NCBI RefSeq assembly: GCF_021130785.1
Contig: NC_060207.1
Location: forward strand, 7,716,501-7,780,500
Origin: Homalodisca vitripennis
Lineage: Eukaryota; Arthropoda; Insecta; Hemiptera; Cicadellidae
Direction of reading: 5' to 3'
Length of the DNA: 64,000 bases
In this document: one piece after another, positions 53,401-63,669 of the stretch
Numbering within the stretch: position 1 is the stretch's first letter
Layout: the number at the start of each line of letters is the position of its first letter
Program-made: the position numbers and the translations under genes
Notes under the pieces: generated by a model
Told to the model about the DNA's origin: nothing
The model's input: the letters and a program-made list of their open reading frames with translations, nothing else
The model's database searches: none

Positions 53401-56400
53401 AAAACACAAGAACTGAGAGCTAGTAAACAGAAACTGTACAAACAACAGCCACTGATACAAGTGGTGATAACATTAGTCCTGGTAACCTAACTATTTCTCA
53501 TTGTTTTGTACCAAAAGATTAATTAAATGTATAATGTACTAAAACATAAATTTTAAAATTCCCTATCCTTGTATTACTATTTAATGTCATATTGAGTGTA
53601 AAAAAACTGAATTAAAAACACTGATCGGTACAGAATTCAACAACATTCTCGAAAGCATCCCAAAATAGATGTAAAAAAGTTTCTGAAACAGATAAGAAAA
53701 AAAAAATTTTCCAAAACTTGAAAAAAATTAGGCCCAAAAAATGTGATTTGCCTAAAGATGGCAAGGTGAATACGGATGCAAATAATAAAAATGTAATCAA
53801 CCTCTCTTCAAAAATCCTCAATGAAGCGGAAATATCAGTCTTATCCAAGGGTTTAAACTTTTCTGTCGTACAAAAAATCGGTAAAAGGCACTGGAATTCG
53901 TAACTGGAATCGAGTCAGCTGTTTCACAGTTATCTGAGGAACAGGGGTGAACGGTTTCATTGTGAAGGCCAGTCTTCTACTCAGAAAAATTCCTCCCACA
54001 AAACCCAATTTGACAATAGAGGAGAAAAAGGCCATGTCGGTCCTTGGGAAAGACGACACGGTCAAAATCTTACCTGCCGACAAAGGCAAACGCTACTGTT
54101 GTACTTGACTCAGTAGCGTATAAAGGAAAAGATTGCGGAACACTTTAAAATACTGGCAAATACACAGTTTAAAATAAAGGACCCGACTGATTCATTTGAA
54201 CGCAAAGTAGCAAACACCTTAAGAAAACATAAAGAATTTTTTTCAGATAAATTTAGATCTAAATTAACTCCTCACCACTCCAAAATCCCCCATATGTATG
54301 TCCTTCTCAAAATCCACAAACCATACCATCCCTCTCCGGCCCATCATTAGTTCTTGTGATTTACCTTGCAGGGAATTGTCTAAAGTCCTCTTGGACATCT
54401 TAACGCCATTGGTAGGAAAAACTGACTCTTTCATCAAAAAATTCCAGGGATTTTGTAGAGAAGTCAAAATCCCTAAAGTTGACTGAAACTGACAAACTGG
54501 TAAGTTTTGATGTCGAAAGTCTATTTACAAATGTACCAGTTCCAGAAAAACTCTCGGAATTATTAAATCAACGTCTCAAAGAAGACCAAACATTAAAGGA
54601 TAGAACTAAATTTCCCGTGCCAGTAATTATGGAACTGTTAGAACTATGCACTCAATGCAATTATTTTGAGTTAGAGGGTAAAATTTACCGTCAAGATGAG
54701 GGGATGGCAATGGGTTCTCCACAGTCTCCTATTTTCGCCAATATCTTTATGGAGGAATTTGAGCAAAAAGCTTTGGCTTCAGCTCAGTTCAAACCGAAGA
54801 TTTGGTGGAGGTATGTGGATGATACCTTTGTTATTTTTTCTCATGGTGACATTGAATTAAAAATAATTTTTTGAATCACATTAATAGTATTTCTCCTTCC
54901 ATCCGCCTCACAATGGAAGTGGAAGTCCAAAACAAGCTTTCCCTTTTTGGATGTGTGTGTATTAAGAGATAGGGATGTCCTTGACAACTGTTTTTCGAAA
55001 GGTAACACACACAGAAAAATATTTAAATTATCAATCCAACCATCAAAAATCTGTCAAAGAAGGAGTAGCCTACTCGTTGTTTGATAGAGCAAAGAGCTTG
55101 TGCCTCAGATAAAGATGGATTAAAAGAAGAATTTAAGAAAGTTGAATCGGATCTCAGAAGCAATGGATTACCCTCAATTTAGTAATAAATAAGTGCAAAA
55201 GAACCAGAAGAATCATTCCTGAGTCAGAAAAACAGAATTGTGATAAATTTGCGTTTATGTCAAATCCCTTATGTGCCGGGATTATCGGAGGAAAATTAGA
55301 AGAGTAGGTAGAAAGTACAACATTAGAACCACGTTTAAAACACACAACACTCTTAGACAAAGTCTCGTAAAAACCAAACCAAAAAAATGGCACACAGGAT
55401 TCCAAAAACTGTGTTTTCAGTATAAAAATGTAGTTGCAATAGGGAATACATAGGCGAGACAAAAAGACCACTAAACGTAAGGATAAAAGAGCACAAAGAA
55501 AACACAAGAAAGGGTCTTCTAACAGAAAAGTCAAAAATTGCACACCATTGTTGGTTCGAAGACCATCATATGAATTGGGATGAAGCCAACATAATACATC
55601 GGGAACCACATTTCTTCAAAAGGAAATTAATTGAGGCAACATACATTAAATTGGCAGACCAACCAATCAGTCAACCATTCAGTCGAGATTAGGCCGCTTT
55701 GGTTGCCAATTCTAAAAAATGAACTAAAGAGAAAACCAAAAGTATCAAACGGATCAGATATTTGTAATAAAAACCAATGCGGAGTCACAATATGGTTTTA
55801 ATAAGTTCATCTCGCATGAACCAATAATAACGAAAGGGCCCATTCTTGTCCCCCTTCCTTTTTATTTCCGCCATCTTGTTTTAGTCTGCCGTCACGATTA
55901 CCATTGGCTAGTCCCTTTGGTTAGTCGTAGGTGGTTAGTAGACGAATGAAGACGCATTGTGACCTGTATTCCGTAGTTCAGTTTTAATGATTAGTGTTTT
56001 GTATAGTTTTTTATTAAGTGCATGTTTATAGAGTTAGTGAAGTTGACAAAACAACATGTAGGTTGTGATTCCTGACTTAGGCGTGCCACAACGCTTTGGT
56101 AAGATTTGTTTATTTTAACCTAGTTTGTAATATTATGTATTAGGTTAGTTCTTTACCTGAAGAAGAGATCAGATTGCAGATCTCGAAACGTAGTGTTACT
56201 GATTTATTGTTTCACTGAACGATGGCAAATATCCGGAAAAAAATCCTGTTTCCTTCGCTATCCTATAGTCATATAGAAAACATGCACTGCCATTGCATTT
56301 TAAGAGCAAAATATGACATGTTTGGAAGACTTAAAACCTCATAACATAGACATTTATTTATTACTTTAAAAATTTTAAATTTTTTTTATTACAATTTATA

Positions 56401-59400
56401 CACTTTTCTAATCAATGTGTTAACTATTTGTGTAGCTAAACAATATTTAGCCCTTTCCACACCATAGATAGATATATCAGAATGGTTGACTTGACCAAAA
56501 CTCCAAACACGAGTATATTCTATATTACATACTGTGTCTCTTGGAGAGCTTTTTAGTTCACAAAAGACCTTCGAAATGGCAGGTGCATGCTCGACCTTCA
56601 CTCCCTGGCAGGGGGAGGGGTTGCCCTTCCACCAACAGCACATCCACCTGTTTCTCTCTTCTGTGTGCCCTACAGAGCCATGACCTAATATATTCATTGT
56701 CTGCCCAGATGATAAGATAAGATGGTAGACATCTGTGAAACCTTAGATGAGGAAATGCTAAACTAGTAGTTTATATAATTTATTAGTTTGTACCAAGAAT
56801 TTGAATTTAGATTAAATTCACAGTTGTATAGTAAATTGTTATATTTATATATTTTATATATTTATATATTTTTATCAATAAATATGCAAATTTTAAATAA
56901 AATTCCCTGTTCAATATTTGTTGCGTGCGAAGGGTTAACAGTTTATGTACACTAAAATAGTATAAATACAATGCTTGTACAGACTAGTGATGGTTACTAA
57001 ATCATGAAACTATTACTTGTCACACAGTTAAGGAAAACCACAAGTAAATCTATTCATTCATTCTTTTTAACAGGTTCCGAACCAGAACCTACAGACAGTG
57101 TCTGACTTGTCCAAAATACAAAGTAATAGGTTCCAATTCTATATCTGGAAGTGGAGAGATAACCGAACCGTATGTATAACTGGCTAATCAATCAGTTATT
57201 TCTCGCGTTGTCTAATGAAAAACCGACTAATTCTTCTAATTCAAGCAAGATTGACTGGTTTAGTTTATGTTTAAATTGTTTGTACAATACAAAAAAAATA
57301 AATTAAAACTGGATATTTCGAATTTTGACACTTCAAAAATAGATAAGGAGTAATGAAATATTATAGTAAACAAAATCGGAAGTAATTTATAAATATAAAA
57401 CCACTAATTGTCAAAAACAACATTAGGTTTTATACCTAAGTAAATTAACTGTCCATTATGTGATGGGCGATAAGACTAGGGTGTCCCAATCACAAGTTTG
57501 ATGTAAACTACTTGTGTACAGAGGGATGGAGTGGGAAGATAACAATAACTAGCCTAATTCCTAAGCCTGTTGAGGCGGGAACATGCTTAGGCGATAACAT
57601 AGTGTGTTGAGAGATTCAAATTGTGTTTGAAAACTTAAATTTGTTCCTATAAGGTAAAATTCAAGGAAGTTTTACTACAACCAGCTTTTAAGTATAAAGA
57701 CCTATGTTATTAATAATGTCAGTCCATTTTGTCAAGTGATACTGAATTATAATTATTCATATCTGATCACTACTTACCTTGATTATGGTTGTATTTCTAC
57801 TTTCGTACTTGCATTCACATCGAGGGCACAGCTCTTGGGTTTTGTTATCATTATCCACCACTGGAACGCTTACTCCGTCGCAATCGCTACAAAATATAAA
57901 TATAAATCAAACTTCCTTAGTATTTATTTCATTCCCACCCTAAATCATTTTAAACATCACATGTAAACAGTATTATATTGTAAGGAAATGATAATATAAT
58001 GTTTATACTTTTAAATGAGAGGACAATTGACTTAACTCTTGTGGGCTTATGTATAGATACGAGAGCTATCCAGAAAGTAATAGACGTTCTGACATAGCGC
58101 GACAATGGGCAGGACTAGTGCCACCATCTTGGCGTCAGTGTCCAACACTCATGCAATCTTAGTTTTAGATTTAATACAAAGAATGAGGCATGATTGATAA
58201 ATTTAACAGGTCTCACATGAAACACATCTGGAAAGAACCAGTCCTCACACAATTGTAAGAATCTACATAAAACCTTATACTGGATACAAGGCTTACACAA
58301 ATTAAATTTATTTATAATAAAATTAAGGATAGTTGTTCATCTATTAATTTGAGATTTTATCAATATTTATTTATTTTAAATTTATTAGACAACAGTTAAT
58401 TTTAAAAGAAATCGGAAAATTGAAGAATGCTGTCTAAATAAATGCATTTTTCTTTTGATAATGCTTACTTTAGCCACATTACTTAAAACAATCTAAAACT
58501 ATTTTTAGCAATAGTATTATTTCATTTTCAGGGGGAATATTTAGGCGGTTGCAAACTATATACTGCACAATAATAATTATTAAAGTGTTTTCATTTTAGT
58601 TTACATCTCAATTAGTCCATCAATCTTGAGTTTTTGGGAGATATCGCGGTTACTGGGTGGGGGGTGAAGTCAATATTCACATGTGATTCAGGGAGATTAG
58701 GTATACCAACTGCATTTAAATATAATTTAAGAATTTTTCTGTAATCTGCCCTGTTTATTGTCATTTTGACCACAGTTGAAGTTTATTTATCGTTTCTACC
58801 TCCATAGTGAAAATTATTTATTGTTTTTCCTTTGTATTTTGGCCCTGTTATTGCTACTGTGCAACTTCTTTGGGCATCTCGACATATTTTTTCTGATTGG
58901 TTGGATTTGGTTGTGTAAGATCCTCGAGAGGATTGTTCTATCTAGAATCCTTGAACACCTAAATATCAACAATCTTCTCACTGATAGACAACATGGTTTT
59001 GTAAAGGGTAGGTCCACTCTCACAGCCTTGGTGGATTTGTTTGAATTTATTGTAGATGGCATAGAAAATGGAGATAGTGTTGTGGGCATTTTTGTTGACA
59101 TGAGCAAGGCCTTTGATTGTTTAAGCCATGATATGATTGTGACAAAATTACACCATCTTGGTATCCGAGATACGGCACTGTGTTGGTTTCGATCTTATCT
59201 TTCTAACAGAAACCAAGTGGTTGAAATAGCTCAATCCATCAAAGGCATCAGATCCACATCCAGATCAGACTCTCGGCCCATGGTGAGGGGGGTTCCTCAG
59301 GGCTCGGTCTTGGGCCCACTCTTGTTTGTGCTGTCCACCAATGACCTGCCTGCAGTGACGGAGCCTTATTGTAGGGCCATCATGTACGCGGACGACACCG

Positions 59401-60807
59401 TCCTACTCACTTCTCAGAAGTCTGTTGAAAGCCTCGAAATAAACGCGTACATTGGCCTGAATTTGGCGGTGGACTACTGTGCAAGGCATGATCTTGTGTT
59501 CAATGCTTCCAAGACCAGGCAGGTTACCTTTGGCACCAAGAGGGATGAAGTCTCAAACCTTCCCGACATCGATGCTGTCACTTCAATTAAACATCTTGGA
59601 TTACACTTGGATGGAGATCTTAAGTGGAATGAGCACATAGATGTTCTCTGTCAAAGGCTATCCACAGCTGTCTTCGCCATTAAAAGAACATTATCTGTCA
59701 GCACAGAGGAGGCAGCTTTAACAGCCTACCATGCCCTTTTTGAGAGCCTCATGTACTATGGAGTTTCGGTATGGGGTGGAACCTCTGCACATAACTTACA
59801 ACGAGTTCTAATTTTACAGAAGAGAGCCATCCGAACCATAAAAGGAATGAAAATACAAGATAGTTGCCGACCAGTCTTTAAACATCTGAAGTTGTTAACC
59901 GTTGTAAATATATATATCTTCCAGTCTACAACACTAGCTTGTCTCCTGGGAATAAATAAGCGACATCAGGATGTTCACACACACTGCACCAGACATGGAA
60001 CTGACTTCAACCTGCCGGTCCATCGCTTGAAGCTCTTTGAATCAAAACCTTCTTACGCAGGTGCAAAAATTCTACAATGCCTTACCCGCATCCTTGAAGG
60101 TCTTGGAGCTGAAAGTTTTTAGGAGGAAATTAAAATCTTGGCTGGCAGATAGACCCTTCTACAGTGTCAATGAATTTTTAACCTGGAGAGAGTGACCATG
60201 GCAATTGGCAAGCAAATAGACTCTTTTCTATTTATAATGTAGCCTACATGACGCCTGTTTCTATCTTGATGATAGTAAATAAAGATTTCTGTTTCTGTTT
60301 CTGTTTCTGTAACCATAGAATAATATGGTTAGGGTGAGTTTGTAAGATGTTTAGCTCTCAAGCATTAGTGATTAGCCTATTGGAATTTTGTATTTACTGA
60401 TCGGTACTATCAAGATAGCAAAATACAACAAAAAAAATTGGTATGATAGATAGTAGATGTTTTTTGTTCGGTGCTGCACCACACTCATGGCCGGAGGTAT
60501 TACTGTCAGCCTGTTCAACTACTACTTTTTTATGAGATAAAAAATGTTGGTCTTTCCTAAATTTTAATTGTTATCTGTTGTTTTATAAATTTATTTTTTA
60601 ACATTTTCCCTTGAAAAAATGTGAAGTAGGTAAAGTAAACATTTATAATTGTATAAGAAAATAAATATTTCTGATACAATTGGAGAAAATTTTGTATTTA
60701 ACTTACTTGTTAGGAGGTACATTGGCAATATATAACTTCTTGTAAGTTTGAGTTCCGTTGACAACAGTACAAACACATTTACAGCGAGCATCTTCATAGG
60801 ACTGAGC
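47268..60807 (-). CDS. TMEM9: TMEM9 family protein, four exons, first exon not established
   Basis: Minus-strand exons 60807-60707, 57886-57778, 51801-51676 and 47423-47268 join in frame (phases 0/2, 1/0, 0/0, 0) to give 163 residues and stop TAA. Order: luminal Cys-rich domain (EDARCKCVC; CPRCECKYESRNTTIIK), one transmembrane helix (VVVIIVIWIISLLVIYML) followed by FLICLDPLL, then a cytosolic tail ending NRVGHQQDKWKKQVREQRK, then NIYDRHTMLN. The 'EQRK..(Y/F)DRH.ML' ending is diagnostic of TMEM9/TMEM9B, which are 180-200 residue type I proteins of late endosomes and lysosomes, reported to promote V-ATPase-dependent acidification. The missing part is a signal peptide and a few residues. Introns contain a mariner, a Penelope-like element and a LINE, none disturbing the exons. 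Confidence 0.85.
48094..48150 (+). ncRNA. Hammerhead-like core in a retroelement tail (putative)
   Basis: CTGATGA (48094-48100), hairpin GATAGC-CTT-GCTATC, GAAA (48117-48120), then GGCCTC and an A-rich tail. The two boxes and the helix between them have the arrangement of hammerhead stem II. Stem III would be the self-complementary AGGCCT, too short to form a hairpin. Stem I pairing with the preceding TTTTGTGATGTGT is only partial, so self-cleavage is uncertain. A decayed relative lies at 9635. Confidence 0.4.
48493..49809 (+). mobile_element. Mariner element (1317 bp)
   Basis: Flanked by TA at 48491-48492 and 49810-49811. Terminal repeats TGAGGTGTGTTCAAAAAGTA and the imperfect inverse ending ATTTGAACACATCTCG. 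One transposase on the plus strand, broken near its third catalytic Asp. Located in the last TMEM9 intron, antisense to the gene. Confidence 0.9.
48699..49730 (+). pseudogene. Mariner transposase, nonsense codon and frameshifts near the C-terminus
   Basis: Starts MEQRTCIKFCVKNEIKCADA; helix-turn-helix segment (VYRWYKMFSEGREDVNDEER). First Asp in VITGDESWVNGY, second in LLHHDNAPAHTS. A TAG at 49515-49517 replaces the usual Gln before PPYSPDLAPCDFFLFPKLK, where the third Asp is still readable. Beyond this, frameshifts break the C-terminus, though KCFEDWKKT can be read. About 272 codons are open before the stop, out of roughly 345. Confidence 0.87.
50430..51042 (+). mobile_element. Internally deleted Tc1/mariner-type element (about 613 bp)
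   Basis: Ends TACAGGGTGACGCAAAAGTC and the inverse GACTTTTGCGCCACCCTGTG, extending through CACTGGACAGTTGG, with TA on each side. It retains only the 3' third of a transposase. Catalytic-domain remnants include FQHDGAQPHYAT and, after a stop and frameshift, PPRSPDITPMDFFLWGVVKD. That spacing and the PPRSPD.TP.DFFLWG phrase mark the branch common in arthropods that differs from classical mariner. Confidence 0.82.
50717..50953 (+). pseudogene. 3' part of a Tc1/mariner-type transposase
   Basis: 78 codons: MPPRSPDITPMDFFLWGVVK then DSVYSRKPHTIDELKDYIHD and a tail ending NEDGKQFEYKK. Contains the third catalytic Asp. Upstream coding can be followed with breaks to about 50520 (FFEGTVTGDKYLDML). Not functional alone. 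Confidence 0.75.
51045..51675. other. TMEM9 intron, nothing recognised
   Basis: AT-rich intron DNA between the deleted transposon and the transmembrane exon. No exon or repeat seen. Confidence 0.4.
51676..51801 (-). CDS. TMEM9: TMEM9 exon: transmembrane helix
   Basis: 126 nt (42 codons, phase 0 at both ends), acceptor GTTTTACAG, donor GAGGAT|GTAAGT. It encodes a hydrophobic helix VVVIIVIWIISLLVIYMLFL, then ICLDPLLNKRAKSSYVEHTN and ED. The DPLL/DPLI motif following the helix is conserved in TMEM9. A decayed second copy lies at about 52050-52155. Because the exon is a multiple of three, a duplicate could once have served as an alternative. Confidence 0.87.
52050..52155 (-). pseudogene. Decayed duplicate of the TMEM9 transmembrane exon
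   Basis: The complement of this stretch resembles the true exon at 51676-51801: VIYMLVFICLNLLLDNRA then a stop, then RSYVE, against VIYMLFLICLDPLLNKRA.SSYVE. Similarity continues into the adjacent intron on the high-coordinate side: 'CAGTTTAACAAA' with 'TATTTA..A.AAACTT' at about 51870-51910 recurs at about 52208-52245. This shows that a segment of roughly 250 bp was duplicated. The hydrophobic first half is disrupted and a stop codon interrupts the second half, so it is non-functional. Confidence 0.72.
52270..53600. other. TMEM9 intron, nothing recognised
   Basis: AT-rich. Two short ORFs (52615-52815 and 53111-53380, plus strand) have no recognised features and are probably chance. Confidence 0.4.
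54479..54874 (+). pseudogene. Penelope-like reverse transcriptase, palm region
   Basis: The longest intact piece of the element (131 codons): TETDKLVSFDVESLFTNVPV with the motif A Asp, a linker rich in charged residues, EGMAMGSPQSPIFANIF, and YVDDTF with both catalytic Asp residues. It ends by frameshift just after the YVDD box. Confidence 0.85.
55430..55692 (+). pseudogene. GIY-YIG endonuclease part of the Penelope-like element
   Basis: Reads C-R-EYIGETKRPLNVRIKEHKEN then KSKIAHHCWFEDHHMNWDEA and a tail ending ADQPISQPFSRD before TAG. YIGET and the R..EH spacing are those of the GIY-YIG domain of Penelope elements, used to nick DNA during insertion. The conserved His/Cys (HHCW) is present. 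Confidence 0.75.
56157..56195 (+). ncRNA. Hammerhead-like core in the Penelope-like 3' region (putative)
   Basis: CTGAAGA (56157-56163), helix GAGATC / GATCTC closed by an 8-nt loop, then GAAA (56185-56188) and CGTAGTGTTAC. The CUGANGA-stem-GAAA order is that of hammerhead ribozymes, which are known from Penelope-like elements. A short stem III (AC/GT) is possible; a convincing stem I was not found. Confidence 0.45.
56263..57777. other. TMEM9 intron, one unassigned ORF
   Basis: Mostly AT-rich. A minus-strand frame of 102 codons (56389-56697) includes GHGSVGHTEERNRWMCCWWK and YTRVWSFGQVNHSD, of unknown nature and possibly from a transposon. No splice context supports it as a host exon. Confidence 0.25.
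57778..57886 (-). CDS. TMEM9: TMEM9 exon: luminal cysteine-rich domain, part 2
   Basis: 109 nt, acceptor TATTTTGTAG, donor ATCAAG|GTAAGT. It reads DCDGVSVPVVDNDNKTQELC, PRCECKYESRNTTIIK. The DC.C/V..P.PV, (L)C..CEC.YE.R.TT.IK pattern matches TMEM9 just before the transmembrane helix. NKT and NTT are potential N-glycosylation sites. Confidence 0.85.
57887..58916. other. TMEM9 intron with a mariner-like end
   Basis: TACGAGAGCTATCCAGAAAG at 58056-58075 resembles the terminus of the mariner at 28512, followed by 60 bp of GC-richer DNA. No opposite end or transposase was found. The rest is AT-rich. Confidence 0.35.
58917..60195 (+). pseudogene. LINE reverse transcriptase, N-truncated, one frameshift
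   Basis: RT motifs in order: KILERIVLSRILEHL, HGFVKGRSTLTALVDL, IFVDMSKAFDCLSHD (motif A), RGVPQGSVLGPLLF (motif B), IMYADDTVLL (catalytic YADD), then KHLGLHLDGDLKWNEH. The thumb/C-terminal region has LMYYGVSVWGG and KPSYAGAKI. A one-base change near 60070 shifts the frame; the other frame continues NALPASLKVLELKVFRRKLK, SWLADRPFYSVNEFL to TGA at 60193-60195. The endonuclease and the start of the protein are missing. Confidence 0.87.
58917..60310 (+). mobile_element. 5'-truncated LINE with (TTTCTG)n tail
   Basis: Begins within the RT domain and ends after AATAAA (60278-60283) in a TTTCTG/CTGTTT repeat at about 60285-60310. A CR1/Jockey-type non-LTR element. Its C-terminal region is related to the fragment at 15165-15850. 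Sits in the first detected TMEM9 intron, antisense to the gene. Confidence 0.87.
60707..60807 (-). CDS. TMEM9: TMEM9 exon: luminal cysteine-rich domain, part 1
   Basis: 101 nt, acceptor TTTGTTTCAG, donor AACAA|GTAAGT. It reads AQSYEDARCKCVCTVVNGTQ then TYKKLYIANVPPN. EDARCKC.C is the TMEM9 luminal signature. NGT is a potential N-glycosylation site, as in vertebrate TMEM9, which is glycosylated in the luminal domain. Confidence 0.82.
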
Positions 60808-60913
60808 CTGAAACAAAATAAGTTGTTAACCCCTTAGATGCCAACATCCAGTAGAGTCATAATATGTATCTAAAAAACCAGAGTGTTAGATGATTACAAA
60901 ACTTGTAACTTAC

Positions 60914-60994
60914 GCCCATAACCTTTATACTCTGTGTCCTCATCATCAGCTGCTGCCAATAAATGCTGATTATGTTAAACCCACTCCCTGTCAT
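60914..60994 (-). CDS. Possible upstream coding exon of TMEM9 (weak)
   Basis: An ATG (complement of 60992-60994) opens 27 codons ending at donor GGGC|GTAAGT in phase 0, which fits the next exon. The peptide begins MTGSGFNIISIYWQQL and ends KVMG. It is not clearly hydrophobic and does not look like the signal peptide that TMEM9 proteins normally start with. It may be a chance open stretch, with the true first exon to the right of the window. Confidence 0.2.
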
Positions 60995-63056
60995 GTTTCA
61001 GGTAACATATTTGTCTTGTTACATTACTCATTTGTTTGTTTGGTTATATCGTAATTCTTATATTTATTGTTATACTATAGAATTTTTATTTCGTGATAAG
61101 TAAGAAAAATTTTAGTGATCTACATCTAGTCAGCCGATTTGATTTTCTAAATTAGTCTAAATATTCTGTAGCAAACAATTATTCAATCAATCTTTTTTAC
61201 AAGCATTTTGAAGCATAATGACAAGCAAAAATACAGAAAATATAGGTATTAATTTTTGTAAATTGTTAATTTGCACAATTTATCAAAGCTTTTAATTTTA
61301 GTGTGTTGGTAAATTGAGAAATATAAATAAATTCTGTGGAAATACAGTGATATTGGATTGAAATTTGGAAATAATATGCGCAAATAGTAAAAGAACAGAT
61401 AACAAAACCACAAATGAAGTTAACAATAGATAGTAATAATGTTTTTTTTTTTCTCATAGTAAATCACAATTATTTGTTTTATTTAAATATTATTCCCTAC
61501 AGTTAAAACACTTTCAACACTAAATATAACATCTCATTCTCATGAACCAGCCTTAAAGGATTGAAAGGACAGCAGGTTTTTGGATGTTATATCATTATAT
61601 GTTACAAAAAGTATAATAACTATATTTTGAGGATTGAAATCTGCTCTCTTTTATAGTTTAATACATTAAAAAACTAAAAACTGGGCAATGGACTGCCACT
61701 CAAATGTAAATTAACGATTTTAGCATTGGCATCACTGTCTTTCTTTCATGATAATGTAAATCCACTTTATAAGCTTGAGTAGTATCTTCAGATACTTAAA
61801 ATCACTTGGCATGAAGTTAATTTTTCTCTCGAATGGAAACACAAAGTGCAAAATGAGGACTGTATGGTGGGTGGGAAATCAATTGGACTTGAGGCTGCTA
61901 AGTGAAATCTACAGTTTGATACACCCTGACGGATGATGTACTGTTATAATAAAGCGGAATTACTCTTAAGAAAGTTCTTCATAGCCGTTCATCAATTTTG
62001 TTAAACACCTGATGTGAACAAGTATTGGTGGTGTACCGCTCAACAATAACAGTACGCTACTTTGTTACGAAAACAGTTGCAATCATTCACTTTCTAAAAC
62101 CTTCAAGGCACTTCACTTTTATCTATAGAAGCCTAAGAAAAAATAAACACTAATAGCCTTAATAATTTGGTGTTTAGTTGTGGACATTCCTCTCTTTATC
62201 ATTTTCTCAACAGTAATATTTTCTGTCAGAGCAACTGTGGTTTTCCACTGTGCTCTACATCCCAAAGAAAAAAAACATACCAAGTTTAAACTCCCAAAAC
62301 AAACAAAAATATTTGGTTGTAAAAAAGGAGTAATATCCTCGAATTCTGCTGTACCATTTTATAAAAATAAATATTTTTTTACTTATTGTTAATATATTAA
62401 TTTTTAAAATTCAAACCAGGAGATTATATTGTTATTTGAAATACCTATTACATAATTTAGTTTGACATTTTGTTTATAGTACTTTTAGATAGTCATGAAT
62501 ATGGATCATTTGATAATAATCATGGATTCAATTGTGGCGGTGGCCACTTATTATACTGCAGCCACATGTTGGCTGTGACAGACGCCGCCCTTGAAAGCTC
62601 ACTGACTTATGAAAATAGCTATCATCACTTGTTATAAAGCTGCAGTAAAGGTATGGGCTACCATGTAGTAAGCGAACATCACCACAATCGAATCAGGGTA
62701 CCAAATTATAGATTTGAAATACTTAAACTACGAAATAGGTATATACCAAAAAATATGTAATTACAGTTAATAACAATTAATTATTACCATATTTTAAATG
62801 TATTAAAAACAATTATTATTCAAAATTCATTCAAGGAAGTAATATCATTTATATAGCATTTGAGTAATGGCCACAAGCACAATAGCAATTATTTGTCACA
62901 AACTGTCAGACAAGTTTATTATTAAAAATAGTAAACAGCAACTAAATGTTACACTGCTTTGTTTGTTACATTTTATAAATTCACATAGCATTTATTCTTT
63001 AATTATCATTAAATAACTTTTTTTAGATATAAAAACAGCTGAACTATACTGTAATT
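60995..63056. other. Upstream of TMEM9 exons, no gene seen
   Basis: AT-rich. If the TMEM9 first exon is in the window it should be on the minus strand here, but no hydrophobic signal-peptide exon in phase 0 was recognised. Confidence 0.35.
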
Positions 63057-63632
63057 GGGTAGGGTACGATAAGCGGACCCAGTTTTTTATATCGAAGAAT
63101 GTAATCATCGATACCTGATATTCGCATCTCAAATCCTAGACTATCAATCGATATTTTAAAAGTATCTATAGTCCCCAATAACAAACATATGTTTTAAATT
63201 AAATTAAAATGTGAATTTAATATTAACAGTGATCAAACAAATTATTAGGCTATAACCAAAATTAGGGAAACCGAAGACGACCATATTTGCTCCTCTCACA
63301 GTTACATTTGTTTCTTTACCACAAATTTCACATAATGGGTTTTTTGGTACGAGTCCATGTTGAAGCCACGGAAAACATGTCTTATCATCTTTCAAAGCAA
63401 TGTTGTGTAGTTTTCTAATATTGACTGTAATTTTTAATAATCAAATGTTAGGCTACTTATGTAAAATTGAAAAATTACCTTACGTGTATTATTTGAAAGT
63501 CTTTACAGCTGTTGATATAGATTATTCAAAATGATTAATTACTATCGATTGATTATATTGATGGTTATGATTAAGTAATATCAGTTGCCAATTTCGATAT
63601 AAAAAACCGGGTCCGCTTATCGTACCCTACCC
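63057..63632 (-). mobile_element. TIR element (576 bp), possibly ISXO2/Merlin-derived
   Basis: Inverted ends about 40 bp long beginning GGGTAGGGTACGATAAGCGG, with only a few mismatches. The minus strand includes a 63-codon frame (63204-63395): KDDKTCFPWLQHGLVPKNPL then CEICGKETNVTVRG. The W.Q..GL(V/I)P..P.C..CG pattern resembles the zinc-ribbon start of ISXO2/Merlin-type transposases. The catalytic domain is absent. Target duplication is unclear. Confidence 0.6.
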
Positions 63633-63669
63633 TTCAACATTTTCCGCTTTGATGGTTTAGATAATCATG

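Larger units (their letters stand above)
53600..56262 (+). mobile_element. Penelope-like element (RT plus GIY-YIG), degenerate
   Basis: Plus-strand pieces in several frames follow Penelope order: N-terminal SSKILNEAEISVLSKGLNFS, KILPADKG, MYVLLKIHKP, RPIISSCDLPCRELSK, then SFDVESLFTNVPVP (motif A), EGMAMGSPQSPIFANIF (motif B) and WWRYVDDTFVIF (catalytic YVDD). A GIY-YIG-type segment (EYIGETKRPLNVRIKEHKEN) follows at about 55440-55690. The 3' region to 56262 ends AATCCTGTTTCCTTC, also present as a solo tail at 10752. Several frameshifts and stops make it inactive. Lies in a TMEM9 intron, antisense to it. Confidence 0.85.

Noticed and set aside
61680..62100. Possible Tc1-like remnant
   Set aside because: A few phrases looked familiar, but no frame could be followed and no inverted ends were found.
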